This document shows positions 7,870-17,402 of a DNA stretch of 64,000 bases, piece by piece. Under the pieces are notes generated by a model that was given only the letters and a program-made list of their open reading frames with translations, was not told the origin of the DNA and did not search any database. The stretch is taken from positions 1 through 64,000 of the forward strand of contig NZ_CATYWO010000002.1 of assembly GCF_958405655.1 (NCBI RefSeq), written 5' to 3'. How positions within the stretch are numbered: the first letter of the stretch is position 1; each line of letters starts with the position of its first letter. The translations under genes and the position numbers were made by a program. This DNA comes from Ralstonia condita (GTDB lineage Bacteria > Pseudomonadota > Gammaproteobacteria > Burkholderiales > Burkholderiaceae).

Positions 7870-9407
7870 CGGATCGCGCCAAGACTGTGCGGCTGGTGCT
7901 TGGTGACCAGCTCAACCCGATGCACTCGTGGTTTGCGGAGGTGGATCGCCATGTGGTCTACGTGCTCATGGAGGTGCGCCAGGAAACCGACTACGTGCTG
8001 CACCATGCGCAGAAGATACTCGCCATCTTTGCGGCCATGCGCGACTTTGCGCGGCACCTACGGGGGCAGGGCCACCGGGTGCACTATCTCTGCATCGATG
8101 ACGCGAACAACACCCAGTCGGTGACGGAGAATCTCGGCGCACTGGCGCAAGCGGTCGGCGCCGAACGCGTCGAATGGCAATCCGCCGACGAGTGGAGGCT
8201 TGACGCGCAACTGCATGCGTGGGCTGCAACCCAGACACTGACCACCCACGAGGCCGACACTGAACACTTCATGACTGGCCGGCGCGATTTGGCAACCCTG
8301 TTTGCAGGCCGCAAACAGTGGCTGATGGAGCGGTTCTACCGGGACATGCGCCGACGCCATCATGTCCTGCTGGATGACAAGGGCGATCCGGAAGGGGGGC
8401 AATGGAACTTCGATCACGAGAATCGGAAGCCTTGGCGCGGTACGCCCCGCGAACCCGCCGACGCGCGTCCGCTCCATGACCACCGGGACCTGTGGGCCAC
8501 GGTGGAACGCAGTGGCGTCAAGAGCTTCGGCGACCCGCAGGCCGACCGGTTCCGCTGGCCCTTGAATCGCGCGCAGGCGCTGGCCTGCCTGGAGGCGTTT
8601 GTCAGTCAGGCGCTACCGCACTTCGGCGATTTTGAAGACGCGATGAGCAGCGCCAGCCCCAGGCTGTTCCATTCGCTGCTGTCGTTCGCGTTGAACGTGA
8701 AGATGCTCCACCCGCGCGAGGTGATCGCCCGGGTGGAAGCGGCGTACCGGGAGGGCGGGGCGCCGCTGTCCGCCGTGGAGGGTTTCATCCGCCAGATCCT
8801 GGGCTGGCGCGAGTACGTGCGCGGTATCTATTGGGCCCACATGCCGGGGTATGACGCGCGTAACGCGCTCGGCCATCAGACGCCATTGCCGGCTTGGTTC
8901 TGGAACGGCAAGACGCAGATGCGGTGCCTGCAGCATGCCATCGGACAGTCATTGGAAACGGCCCATGCGCATCACATCCAGCGGCTCATGGTGATCGGCA
9001 ACTTCGCACTGCTGGCGGGGCTCGATCCCGGGGAGCTTCATCGCTGGTATCTGGGCGTGTACATCGACGCCTTCGAGTGGGTGGAGCTGCCCAACACCGT
9101 TGGCATGAGCCAATGGGCCGACGGCGGCCTCATCGCCACCAAACCGTATGTCAGCAGCGCCGCCTATCTCGGACGCATGAGTGACTACTGCAAGGGCTGC
9201 CGCTATGACAGCAAGCAGCGGATCGGGAAGGACGCCTGTCCGTACAACGCGTTGTACTGGGACTTTTTCGATCGGCATGCAGAGGTGTTCAGCCGCAATC
9301 CTCGCCTTGGCATGGTGTATCGGCAGCTTGCCAAGATGCCGGATGGGGAGCGCGATGCCCTGCGCACGCAGGCTGCGTGGCTGCGCGCCCGGCTGGATAC
9401 GCTATGA
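7866..9407 (+). CDS. phrB: Iron-sulfur bacterial cryptochrome/(6-4) photolyase (FeS-BCP, PhrB type)
   Basis: The 513-residue protein belongs to the DPRP (photolyase-related) family. It opens with RLVLGDQLNPMHSWF, and the catalytic C-terminal half contains LGWREYVRGIYW. Four cysteines match the [4Fe-4S] ligands of Agrobacterium PhrB in spacing: Cys354, Cys442, Cys445 and Cys458 (x87, x2, x12). This group repairs (6-4) photoproducts. A GTG start overlaps the DASH gene stop. With the two other paralogues, the operon covers both major UV lesions. Confidence 0.94.
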   Translation: MTDRAKTVRLVLGDQLNPMHSWFAEVDRHVVYVLMEVRQETDYVLHHAQKILAIFAAMRDFARHLRGQGHRVHYLCIDDANNTQSVTENLGALAQAVGAERVEWQSADEWRLDAQLHAWAATQTLTTHEADTEHFMTGRRDLATLFAGRKQWLMERFYRDMRRRHHVLLDDKGDPEGGQWNFDHENRKPWRGTPREPADARPLHDHRDLWATVERSGVKSFGDPQADRFRWPLNRAQALACLEAFVSQALPHFGDFEDAMSSASPRLFHSLLSFALNVKMLHPREVIARVEAAYREGGAPLSAVEGFIRQILGWREYVRGIYWAHMPGYDARNALGHQTPLPAWFWNGKTQMRCLQHAIGQSLETAHAHHIQRLMVIGNFALLAGLDPGELHRWYLGVYIDAFEWVELPNTVGMSQWADGGLIATKPYVSSAAYLGRMSDYCKGCRYDSKQRIGKDACPYNALYWDFFDRHAEVFSRNPRLGMVYRQLAKMPDGERDALRTQAAWLRARLDTL

Positions 9408-9444
9408 AAGGCCACACGTGGCATTTACCGGATGTCATGCCGGG

Positions 9445-9473
9445 ATGGAACGCCGACTGGCGTTCGGTTCCAT
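9445..9473. repeat. Inverted repeat between photolyase and epimerase genes
   Basis: In the 112-bp gap after the FeS photolyase, GAACGCC (9448-9454) pairs with GGCGTTC (9459-9465) over a GACT tetraloop. A wider competing pairing, ATGGAAC (9445-9451) with GTTCCAT (9467-9473), covers the same site. No T-run follows, so it is not a standard terminator; it may be an mRNA processing or pausing element. Confidence 0.4.
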
Positions 9474-9519
9474 GTGCCGCATGGCATCTTGATCTCAACG
9501 ATTCAGAGGACCCATCACC

Positions 9520-10446
9520 TTGCGCATTTTGCTGACGGGAGGCACCGGCTTGATCGGGCGGGCCCTGTGCCACCACTGGAAAGCCCAGGGCCATGAGCTC
9601 ATTGTCTGGAGCCGCACGCCGCTCCGGGTGCCGGCGTTGTGCGCTGGCGCACGCGGCATCGCCGCGCTGCAGGAGCTGGAGGATTCGCCGCCCATTGACG
9701 CAGTGGTCAATCTGGCGGGCGCCCCGATCGCAGACCGCCCGTGGACAGCGGAGCGGCGCAAGGTCTTGTGGCGCAGCCGCATCGACCTCACCCGGCATCT
9801 GGTCGACTGGCTCGGCACCCTTTCGCACCGTCCGAACGTGCTCGTGTCCGGCTCGGCAACGGGCTGGTACGGCGACCGGGGTGATGCGCCGCTCGACGAA
9901 GACAGCCCGTCGGGGAACTCCGACTTTGGCAGCGAACTCTGCGTCGCCTGGGAACAGGAAGCCGCGCGAGCCGAAGCACTGGGTATGCGGGTCGTCTTGT
10001 TGCGCACAGCCCCCGTGCTTGCCCGTAACGGCGGCATGCTGGCCAGACTGCGTCTGCCGTTCAGCCTGGGGCTGGGCGGGCGTCTGGGCGATGGTCAACA
10101 GTGGATGCCCTGGATTCATCTGGACGACGAAGTCGGGCTGATCGATTTCCTGCTGCAGCGCGAAGACTGCCAGGGCGCTTTCAATGCCTGCGCGCCCTAC
10201 ATGGTGCGCAATGTCGAGTTCACGCGGACCTTGGCCCGTGAGCTTCGCCGCCCGGCGTTCTTCTCGGTGCCGGGCTGGGTGTTGCGGACGGGCTTGGGTG
10301 AAATGTCGGTGCTGCTGCTCGGCGGCCAGAAGGCGCAACCCAGACGCGCGCTGGAGGCGGGCTACCGGTTTCGTCATCCGAGCCTCGACAGTGCATTGTC
10401 GGACCTGCTTACCGATGCCGGCAGCGGTACGCGGCGGGCAGGCTAG
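9520..10446 (+). CDS. TIGR01777 family NAD(P)-binding epimerase-like protein
   Basis: The 308-residue protein has an extended-SDR Rossmann start (ILLTGGTGLIGRALCHHW) and the family segment GSATGWYGDRGDAPLDEDSP, with Tyr in the YG motif. The C-terminal DUF1731-like end (KAQPRRALEAGYRFRHPSLDSAL) is clear. This is the YfcH/SulA-like TIGR01777 family, whose substrate is unknown and which recurs in photolyase clusters of Pseudomonas and Ralstonia. The start is a TTG with AGAGGA upstream. It sits at the end of the rightward light-responsive operon and converges on the PdeM gene. Confidence 0.9.
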   Translation: MRILLTGGTGLIGRALCHHWKAQGHELIVWSRTPLRVPALCAGARGIAALQELEDSPPIDAVVNLAGAPIADRPWTAERRKVLWRSRIDLTRHLVDWLGTLSHRPNVLVSGSATGWYGDRGDAPLDEDSPSGNSDFGSELCVAWEQEAARAEALGMRVVLLRTAPVLARNGGMLARLRLPFSLGLGGRLGDGQQWMPWIHLDDEVGLIDFLLQREDCQGAFNACAPYMVRNVEFTRTLARELRRPAFFSVPGWVLRTGLGEMSVLLLGGQKAQPRRALEAGYRFRHPSLDSALSDLLTDAGSGTRRAG

Positions 10447-10476
10447 GCGGAACGGCAGCGCAATCCGATGCGGTAG

Positions 10477-11124
10477 TCATAGCCGCCAGACCTTGTGATC
10501 CGCAATGCCATAGAGCCTTTCACCGGGAGCGACGGGTGCCGTCCAGAGGCCGGTGAACTCGCCAAAGGCCGGTAGCAGTGCGCAAGTCTTGCCAAAGCGG
10601 AAGCATGGCAGGCGGAGCCTGTCCCTTCCGCGTCCGCTGAGGATGACGCCGGGATGCACGTGCCCGGCAATCACGTAGTGGCCCGCAACGTCCTGGGGTT
10701 CATGGCAAAGCGCAAATGGCCCCATGGTCCACGGTTCTTCCACCACGTTGAAATCGAGGCTCGCTGGCGGGTCGCCTGCGTGGCGGTCATGATTGCCGCG
10801 TACCAGCGTGCACGCGATCTGTGCATGTCGGGCGCGCCAGGCAGCAAGCGCCTCTGTCGCGGCAACCGCCTCTCGCGCGTGCAGCAGGTCACCCAGCCAT
10901 GCGATATGCGCGACAGGCAGCCGCGCCAGCACCGCGTCCAGCCTGGCGACTGCCCGGGCAGTGCTGCCTGCCGGCACGGGCACACCACGCGCACGGAACG
11001 TTGCAGCCTTGCCGAAATGCGCGTCGGCCACCATCAGCATGCGCTGCGCGGGCCACCACAGGGCGCGCTCCGGCAGGAGCCACAGGGTGTCGCCCGCGCA
11101 CGGGATTGCAAGGTCTTGCGTCAT
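10477..11124 (-). CDS. pdeM: Ligase-associated DNA damage response endonuclease PdeM
   Basis: The 215-residue metallophosphoesterase contains the ordered motifs ADAHFGK, GDLLHARE, RGNHDRHAG and GHVHPG, the complete di-metal calcineurin-like set. It is the last gene of a four-gene module and overlaps the helicase stop (ATGA). The family, found with Lhr-type helicase and ATP-dependent ligase, is annotated as the DNA-damage-response nuclease PdeM. It probably processes DNA ends before ligation. Confidence 0.93.
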   Translation of the reverse strand: MTQDLAIPCAGDTLWLLPERALWWPAQRMLMVADAHFGKAATFRARGVPVPAGSTARAVARLDAVLARLPVAHIAWLGDLLHAREAVAATEALAAWRARHAQIACTLVRGNHDRHAGDPPASLDFNVVEEPWTMGPFALCHEPQDVAGHYVIAGHVHPGVILSGRGRDRLRLPCFRFGKTCALLPAFGEFTGLWTAPVAPGERLYGIADHKVWRL

Positions 11125-13736
11125 AGCAGCGGTAGCGGCTTGGATGCCTTGCGCGGGCGGCGCGCGCGGCGGCGCGTCTTGTCCCCCGCATCGGGTGCTT
11201 CCGTCATGCGCAATGCCGCCTGCACGTCAGCGTCGATTTCCGGTCGGCTCCCGGCATCCGGATCGGTTGGTTCGGGGCCGGCGGCGCGCTCGGCTTCCGC
11301 CAGCATGCGGGCAATGCGGTCGGCCAGCTTCTCGGTCGATAGCTGTTCGCGAAAGCGTTCCACCATCAACGGAAACCCGAAGGGCGACGGCCGTTCCAGC
11401 GCGCGCAATTCCAGTTGCAGTCCGCGCATGCGGATGAGTGCCGCCTCGATGCGGTCGAGGTCGAGCTCCTGCCGCAGCACTTCGTTTTCTGCTTGCGTGA
11501 GCAGCAGGTTGCCTGGGTCGTGGCGGCGAAAGACTTCAAAGAACAGACCGGACGACGCCTGCAACTGGCGCGTGCTCTTGTGCGCTCCCGGATAGCCCTG
11601 GAACACCAGGCCCGACACCCGTGCGATTTCCCGGAAGCGGCGCTGCGCCAACTCGCTTGCGTTCAGGCTGGCGAGCACGTCCTGCATGAGCGTGCCGGTC
11701 GCAAACAGCTCGCCTGTGGCCAGAAGCGCGGGCCAGTCGACCGGCGTGGCCGACACGAGTTCGAGGCCGTAGTCATTGAATGCCAGCGAGAAGGTGGCGG
11801 GCGTGCGGTTGGCCACCCGCCAGGCCAGCAGGCTGGCAAGGCCGAGGTGGGCGTGCCGCCCCGCAAACGGATACAGGAAGAGGTGCCAACCCTCGCGTGA
11901 CTGCAGTGTTTCGGCGACCAGTGTCGAGGCAGTGGGCAAGGCAGACCAGCGCCCCTGCAACTCCAGCATCGGCCGGGCAGCTTCCATTTCCGGGCCGTCG
12001 AAGCGGCCCTGCGCGGCAGCGTCGAGCTGTGCGACCACGGCATGCGCCAGCTCGGTCGAGAGCGGCATGCGTCCTCCGTTCCAGCGCGGTACGGCGGCGC
12101 GCTTGCCGCTCGCGCGCTGCACATAGGCCGTCATGTCCTGCACGCGTACGAGTTCGAGCAGCCGGCCCGCGAACAGAAAACTGTCGCCCGGACGCAGCCG
12201 CGCAATGAAGCCCTCTTCGATCGAGCCCAGGGCGCCGCCGCCTGCGCCACGCCACCAGCGCACGGTCATGGTGGCGTCGCTGACAATGGTGCCGATGCTC
12301 ATGCGGTGACGGCGTGCCAGGCGCGTATCGGGCACCCGCCAGATACCGCATGCATCGGGGATGACGCGGCGGTAATCGGGGTAAGCGGACAACGAGTGCC
12401 CGCCCTGGCGCACGAAGTCGAGCGCCCATTGCCATTCGCCGTCGAGCAGGTCTCGGAAGGCCCATGCGCGGCGCACCTCCTGCAGCAGCGCCTCGGGCGT
12501 GAAGCCGCCGCCCAGCGCCACCGTCACCAGATGCTGGACCAGGACGTCCAGCGGCTTGTGCGGTGAAGTCCGGGCCTCCACCTGGCCCGACACGGCGGCC
12601 ATCCGTGCGGCAGACCCTTCCACCAGCTCCAGGCTGTGCGTCGGCACGACCGTCACCCGCGATGGCCGGCCCGGCGCGTGTCCCGATCGGCCGGCCCGTT
12701 GCAGCAGCCGTGCCACGCCCTTGGGCGAGCCGATCTGCAGCACCCGTTCGACGGGCAGGAAATCGACACCCAGATCCAGGCTCGACGTGCAGAACACTGC
12801 CTTGAGGGTGCCCTGCTTGAGGCCGGTCTCCACCCAGTCGCGCGTCGTCCGATCCAGCGAGCCGTGATGCAGCGCGATCAGGCCCGCCCATTCCGGCCGC
12901 GCATTGATGACGGCCTGGTACCACAGCTCCGCCTGCGACCGAGTGTTGAGAAACACCAGTGCGGTGCTCACGCTCTCCAGCGCTTCCAACACGCGCGGCA
13001 GCATCGCCATGCCGAGGTGGCCGGCCCATGGAAACCGCCCCACGCCGTCGGGTAGCAGCGTATCGATCACGATGCGTTTTGGGATGTATCCCTGCACAAG
13101 CGTGCCCGTGGACGGCGCACTGGCATCGCATAGCGTGTCCATTGCCTCGGTCAGGTTGCCCAGCGTTGCCGACAGGCCCCACACGATCAGCCCCGGTGAC
13201 CAGGTGCGCAGCCTTGCGAGCGCCAGCTGCACCTGGACGCCGCGTTTGTTGCCGACCAGTTCATGCCATTCATCGATGACCACCACGCGTACCGAGCCCA
13301 GCGCTTCGCGCGCATCGGCCCGCGCCAGCAGCAGCGAGAGGCTTTCGGGCGTGGTCACCAATGCCGTCGGCAGCCGGCGCGATTGTGCGGCGCGCTCGGC
13401 GCTTCCGGTGTCGCCAGTGCGCAGGCCGAGCGTCCAGTGCGGCGCCAGCGCGTGTGCCGCATCGCTCAGCGCGCGCGTGGTGTCGGCAGCCAGCGCGCGC
13501 ATGGGCGTGAGCCACAGCACCGACAGGGGAGGCGCACCGCCGCGCCCGCGCTGCTCGGCGAGCTTCTGCAGCGCGCCCAGCCAGACCGCATAGGTCTTCC
13601 CGGCGCCGGTGGTCGCGTGCAGGAGGCCCGATTCGCCACGGGCCATGGCAGACCACACCGCACGCTGAAACGGCATCGGTGTCCAGCCACGCGCGGCAAA
13701 CCACGCATCGAGATCGGGCTGTGCGGATTCACTCAT
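11121..13736 (-). CDS. Ligase-associated DEXH-box DNA helicase (Lhr-core type)
   Basis: The 871-residue superfamily 2 helicase starts at ATG 13736 (MSESAQPDLDAWFAARGW), overlapping the ligase stop; the open frame continues upstream inside the ligase gene but that part is not coding. Motif I is TTGAGKTYAVW, motif II is VIDEWHELVG (DEWH), motif III is LSATLG and motif VI is LLQRAGRSGHAPG. The C-terminal half is the DUF4062/Lhr-core winged-helix and beta-barrel region, ending in a basic tail. It belongs to the TIGR04121-type ligase-associated helicases. It likely unwinds or remodels damaged DNA for the exonuclease, ligase and PdeM encoded with it. Confidence 0.94.
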   Translation of the reverse strand: MSESAQPDLDAWFAARGWTPMPFQRAVWSAMARGESGLLHATTGAGKTYAVWLGALQKLAEQRGRGGAPPLSVLWLTPMRALAADTTRALSDAAHALAPHWTLGLRTGDTGSAERAAQSRRLPTALVTTPESLSLLLARADAREALGSVRVVVIDEWHELVGNKRGVQVQLALARLRTWSPGLIVWGLSATLGNLTEAMDTLCDASAPSTGTLVQGYIPKRIVIDTLLPDGVGRFPWAGHLGMAMLPRVLEALESVSTALVFLNTRSQAELWYQAVINARPEWAGLIALHHGSLDRTTRDWVETGLKQGTLKAVFCTSSLDLGVDFLPVERVLQIGSPKGVARLLQRAGRSGHAPGRPSRVTVVPTHSLELVEGSAARMAAVSGQVEARTSPHKPLDVLVQHLVTVALGGGFTPEALLQEVRRAWAFRDLLDGEWQWALDFVRQGGHSLSAYPDYRRVIPDACGIWRVPDTRLARRHRMSIGTIVSDATMTVRWWRGAGGGALGSIEEGFIARLRPGDSFLFAGRLLELVRVQDMTAYVQRASGKRAAVPRWNGGRMPLSTELAHAVVAQLDAAAQGRFDGPEMEAARPMLELQGRWSALPTASTLVAETLQSREGWHLFLYPFAGRHAHLGLASLLAWRVANRTPATFSLAFNDYGLELVSATPVDWPALLATGELFATGTLMQDVLASLNASELAQRRFREIARVSGLVFQGYPGAHKSTRQLQASSGLFFEVFRRHDPGNLLLTQAENEVLRQELDLDRIEAALIRMRGLQLELRALERPSPFGFPLMVERFREQLSTEKLADRIARMLAEAERAAGPEPTDPDAGSRPEIDADVQAALRMTEAPDAGDKTRRRARRPRKASKPLPLL

Positions 13737-15379
13737 GATGCGGGTAGCAGGCTTTCCAGCGTCTGCAGCGTATCGGCTTCGCTGACCGGCTTGTCCTGGC
13801 GCCAGCGCAGCATGCGCGGAAAGCGCACCGCAATGCCGCTCTTGTGGCGCGTGCTGCGGGCGATCCCTTCGAAACCGAGTTCGAACACCATCGTCGGCGC
13901 CACGCTGCGCACGGGCCCGAAGGTCTCCAGCGTGGTCTTGCGGATCGCTGCATCCACCTGCCGGATCTCGGCGTCGCTCAGGCCCGAATAGGCCTTGGCA
14001 AACGGCACCAGCTTGCGGTCGGGCACCTCGGCGGGCGCGTCCCATACGGCAAAGGTGTAATCGGTGTAGAGGCTGGCACGGCGTCCATGACCGCGCTGCG
14101 CATAGATGAGCACGGCGTCCACCGAAAACGGATCGACCTTCCACTTCCACCACACGCCCACGTCTTTCGTGCGGCCAACGCCATAGTGCGCATCGCGGCG
14201 CTTGAGCATCAGCCCTTCCACGCCGAGTTCGCGCGAGGCTTCGCGCTGGCGGGCGAGATGGTTCCAATCTTCGCCCTGAAGAAGAGGGGACAGCTCCAGG
14301 GCCGGGTGGACATGTGCTGCGACCACCCGCTCGAGCTGCGCGCGCCGCTCGGCTTGCGGCCGGCTGCGCCAGTCTTGCCCCTCCCATTCGAGGAGGTCAT
14401 AGGCGAGCAGCACGGCGGGCGCATCGCGCAGCACGCGGGCGGTGAGCGTCTTGCGCCCGATGCGTTGCTGAAGCCGGGCGAACGGCTGCACGCGCCCGTC
14501 TTGCCAGACGACGATCTCGCCGTCGAGAACCGTTCCCACGGGTAGCCTCTCGGCCATGGCCGACAGCTCGGGAAAGCGATCAGTGAGCAGCTCCTCGCCG
14601 CGCGACCACAACCAGGTGCCGCCGGCACGGCGCACCAGCTGGGCGCGGATGCCGTCCCACTTCCATTCGACTTGCCAGTCGCTGGCCGGACCGAGGAGTG
14701 GGGTGAACGCTTCCACGTCGGCTTGCAGCGGGTGCGCCAGGAAGAACGGATACGGGTGCCCGGCGTCGAGCGCATGACCGATGGCATCTGAATCGGCCAG
14801 CAGCGCGCGATAGCGCTGGGCTGTGGGCGCCTGGCTGATGTCCGTGTAGCCCATCAACCGCTGCGCGATGTGCTTCGGGTCAATGTGACCGACCTGGGCC
14901 AGCGCACGCGTGACCAGCAGCTTGGACACGCCCACACGGAACGCGCCGGTGATGAGCTTCATCAGCACCAGCCGGGCATGCAGCGGCAAGCCGCGGCATA
15001 GCGCGGCCAACTGGGGCAGCACCTGTTCTGGTGGTTGCCCACGCAGCGGCAGCAGGCGGGCCTCCATCCATGTGGCGAGGGAGGCGTCGTCCACGTGGTC
15101 CGCTTCGGGAAGCACCAGGGCGATGGTCTCGGCCAGATCGCCCACGGCCTGGTAACACTCGTCGAACAGCCATTCTGGCAGGCCCGATGCGGATTGCGCA
15201 AAGCGGGCCAGCACACGCACCGGCACGAGCTGCCGAGGCTTGCCGCCGGCCAGGAAATACACGGCCCACGCGGCGTCGGCATCCGGCGCCGTGCGGAGGT
15301 AATCCACGAGCGCGGCCAGCTTGGCGTTGCTCGACGTGGTCGCGTCGAGCCGGGCGTAGAGATCTGCGAAGGTTCTCAT
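13733..15379 (-). CDS. ATP-dependent DNA ligase (ligase-associated module, LigB/LigC-like)
   Basis: The 548-residue ligase starts at ATG 15379 (MRTFADLYARLD), overlapping the exonuclease stop by 4 bp. The nucleotidyltransferase motif is EWKWDGIRAQLV with catalytic Lys in KWDG; later motifs include LDGEIVVW and GLMLKRRDAHYGVGR. An N-terminal DNA-binding domain and a C-terminal OB fold (ending in KSGIAVRFPRMLRWRQDK) are present. This is an archaeal/eukaryal-type ligase that bacteria carry in addition to NAD-dependent LigA. It seals nicks during repair by this module. Confidence 0.95.
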   Translation of the reverse strand: MRTFADLYARLDATTSSNAKLAALVDYLRTAPDADAAWAVYFLAGGKPRQLVPVRVLARFAQSASGLPEWLFDECYQAVGDLAETIALVLPEADHVDDASLATWMEARLLPLRGQPPEQVLPQLAALCRGLPLHARLVLMKLITGAFRVGVSKLLVTRALAQVGHIDPKHIAQRLMGYTDISQAPTAQRYRALLADSDAIGHALDAGHPYPFFLAHPLQADVEAFTPLLGPASDWQVEWKWDGIRAQLVRRAGGTWLWSRGEELLTDRFPELSAMAERLPVGTVLDGEIVVWQDGRVQPFARLQQRIGRKTLTARVLRDAPAVLLAYDLLEWEGQDWRSRPQAERRAQLERVVAAHVHPALELSPLLQGEDWNHLARQREASRELGVEGLMLKRRDAHYGVGRTKDVGVWWKWKVDPFSVDAVLIYAQRGHGRRASLYTDYTFAVWDAPAEVPDRKLVPFAKAYSGLSDAEIRQVDAAIRKTTLETFGPVRSVAPTMVFELGFEGIARSTRHKSGIAVRFPRMLRWRQDKPVSEADTLQTLESLLPAS

Positions 15380-16431
15380 GCCTCTGGAGCCGCAGGCAGG
15401 ATTGCATTGTCGGGCTGCGGACCGTCGATTTCCGGCGGCGCGCTCTCGTCGCCGTACTCCGTGGCGAATGCGCTGGCCTCCAGGCCACGCTCGCATAGCC
15501 AGCGGACCAGGGGCGCGACCTGCCCGTGCATGACCAGGACCCGCGAGGCGCCGGACGCCTCGATCGCCTGCTGCAAGCCGGGCCAGTCTGCATGGTCGGA
15601 CAGCGCGAATCCGCGATCGACGCCCCGACGCCGGCGCGCGCCGCGAAGCTGCATCCAGCCGCTTGCGAAGGCATCGGCGTAGTCACCGAAACGGCGCATC
15701 CACGGCGTGCGCTGTGCCGAGGGCGGCGCCAGCACCAGCGCCCGGCGCAGCTCCGCGCGCGGGATATCGGTGGCCAGTCGGGTCATGGGGAGCGCAATGC
15801 CGGCGGCGCGATAGGCCGCGTCCAGTTGGAGCATGGCGCCATGGGAGACGATGGGGCCGATGCTGGTCTCGAGGCCCGACAGGATGCGCTGCGCCTTGCC
15901 GAATGCGTAGCAGAAGACGACGCTGGTGCGTCCGGCCTCGGCATTGCCACGCCACCACGCATTGAGCTGCGCAAAGAGCTCGTCTTGCGGGCGCCAGCGG
16001 TAGATCGGCAGCCCGAAGGTGGACTCCGTGATGAATGTGTCGCAGCGGACCGGCTCGAAGTGGGCGCACGTGCGGTCGGGCTCCACTTTGTAGTCACCCG
16101 AGACGACCCAGACCTCACCGCCGTGCGCGAGCCGCACCTGCGCAGAACCCAGGACATGGCCAGCGGGATGGAAGCTCACCTGCACACCGTGGTGGACGAT
16201 GGACTCGCCGTAGGGCAGCGTCTGGAGCGGGATGTCGTCACCCAGCCGCGCGCGCACCACGCCGGCCCCTTCGCTCGCGGCAAGATAGTGCCCGTGTCCC
16301 GAGCGCGCGTGGTCGCTGTGCGCGTGCGTGATGATGGCGCGGTCAACGGGCCGCCATGGGTCCACGTAGAAATCGCCCGCAGGGCAGTACAAACCGTTGG
16401 GTGTCGAAACAATCAGGTTGGTTGGGCGCAT
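15376..16431 (-). CDS. Ligase-associated DNA exonuclease (metallo-beta-lactamase/beta-CASP fold)
   Basis: The protein has the metal-binding motif THAHSDHARSGHGHY (HxHxDH), GHVLGSAQV, VSGDYK and SDHADWPGL, the ordered MBL and beta-CASP motifs of SNM1-like nucleases (TIGR04122 ligase-associated exonuclease). The start is uncertain: ATG 16431 (MRPTNLIVSTPNGLY) fits the conserved N-terminus, while ATG 16455 is also in frame; neither has a strong ribosome site. It is the first gene of the module and probably trims DNA ends for the ligase. Confidence 0.92.
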   Translation of the reverse strand: MRPTNLIVSTPNGLYCPAGDFYVDPWRPVDRAIITHAHSDHARSGHGHYLAASEGAGVVRARLGDDIPLQTLPYGESIVHHGVQVSFHPAGHVLGSAQVRLAHGGEVWVVSGDYKVEPDRTCAHFEPVRCDTFITESTFGLPIYRWRPQDELFAQLNAWWRGNAEAGRTSVVFCYAFGKAQRILSGLETSIGPIVSHGAMLQLDAAYRAAGIALPMTRLATDIPRAELRRALVLAPPSAQRTPWMRRFGDYADAFASGWMQLRGARRRRGVDRGFALSDHADWPGLQQAIEASGASRVLVMHGQVAPLVRWLCERGLEASAFATEYGDESAPPEIDGPQPDNAILPAAPEA

Positions 16432-16521
16432 GCCGGCTACGACTCGACGGTGCATGGGTGAATCGGGCCCGGTGTCACGGGCTCCGCCCCCTGGGGCGGC
16501 CACAAGCCGCATTGCGCTGCG

Positions 16522-16581
16522 GCGCGCCTCACCGGCCCGACGGGACCGGCTTACGTTGCGGGTAGCAATTTTGAGGCGCGC
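16522..16581. repeat. Perfect 10-bp inverted repeat enclosing a second hairpin
   Basis: GCGCGCCTCA (16522-16531) is repeated in inverted form as TGAGGCGCGC (16572-16581), 40 bp apart, and the interval itself contains a CCGG...CCGG hairpin. It lies 67-90 bp upstream of the exonuclease start, in the leader of the repair operon. It could be a leader structure, a protein site or a leftover of a repeat element. Confidence 0.5.
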
Positions 16582-17376
16582 ACCGTGACAAAGCGCACGA
16601 TCGTGTCAACGCATGTCGACACCGTGCGGATCGGATCCGGGACGCAGCACCGTACCTTACCCGCGCGCGCGCGTCTCGGGATGGCAGGTCGGCGCATTTT
16701 TCCCACGCAAAGCCAATTCAGGCCCAATGCATTGGCTGCAACGTCGCGTCACGTGTCCCAGCATCTTATGCACGGGGCAGGCATCGCAGCCGGGCGCCGT
16801 GCGATGCGCAAACCTGGCCGACGGTGATCTCGATGTGCGGAGGCCGGCCCGGCCGAAGACCGCATCAGCCTGTTTCACGTGTGAATCACTTCTCACCGGT
16901 TGCCTGGAAAGCGGTCCCCCTAAAAACGGTCGGCCTGGGCGGAGGCGAGCCTTTGCATCGCCTGGCGCGAAATTTGCGCAACTTGCCAACCTGTGCAGCG
17001 CACATCGTTGCGGAGACATCCGCCATGACGCGGAATCATCCAGACTGCCCGCAATCCCGCCTCGGACGCCATGACGGTGGCGACTTCGCATCCCATGCGC
17101 GTGACGGCCGACAACGTCGGCCATGCCGTCGACGCCACGCCGTGGCGCAAGGTTTCGACGCGCTGAACCCCCTTGGCCGCAACGCCGCTACAACCCTGAA
17201 ACGATTTCGATTCCAGGGCGAGGGCCAAGGCGCCTGCAGGTCAGTTGCATGCATGCGGTCACGACGCCGTTCGCCGTTCACGTGACGGCACTGACAGGAC
17301 AACACCAGGCGTCGGGAGGGAATGGCACGAGGGCCGTCGAATCCGTGGCATGGCAGTGTTTGGCAAACCGGGACGA

Positions 17377-17402
17377 GCGCCTCTTCAAGGTGAAAGAGGC
17401 GC
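17377..17402 (+). promoter_or_regulatory. Leader hairpin upstream of the secreted protein gene at 17424
   Basis: GCGCCTCTT (17377-17385) pairs perfectly with AAGAGGCGC (17394-17402) around an 8-nt loop. The stem ends about 8 nt before the AAGGGGA ribosome site and 21 nt before the ATG. The placement suggests an mRNA leader structure that may affect translation or stability; no known riboswitch is recognised. Confidence 0.5.

Noticed and set aside
13737..14387. Extended open frame upstream of the DEXH helicase start, giving a 1088-residue protein
   Set aside because: It lies inside the ligase gene in another frame and its translation is Arg/Ala-rich and unlike a protein domain; the conserved helicase begins at ATG 13736, overlapping the ligase stop.
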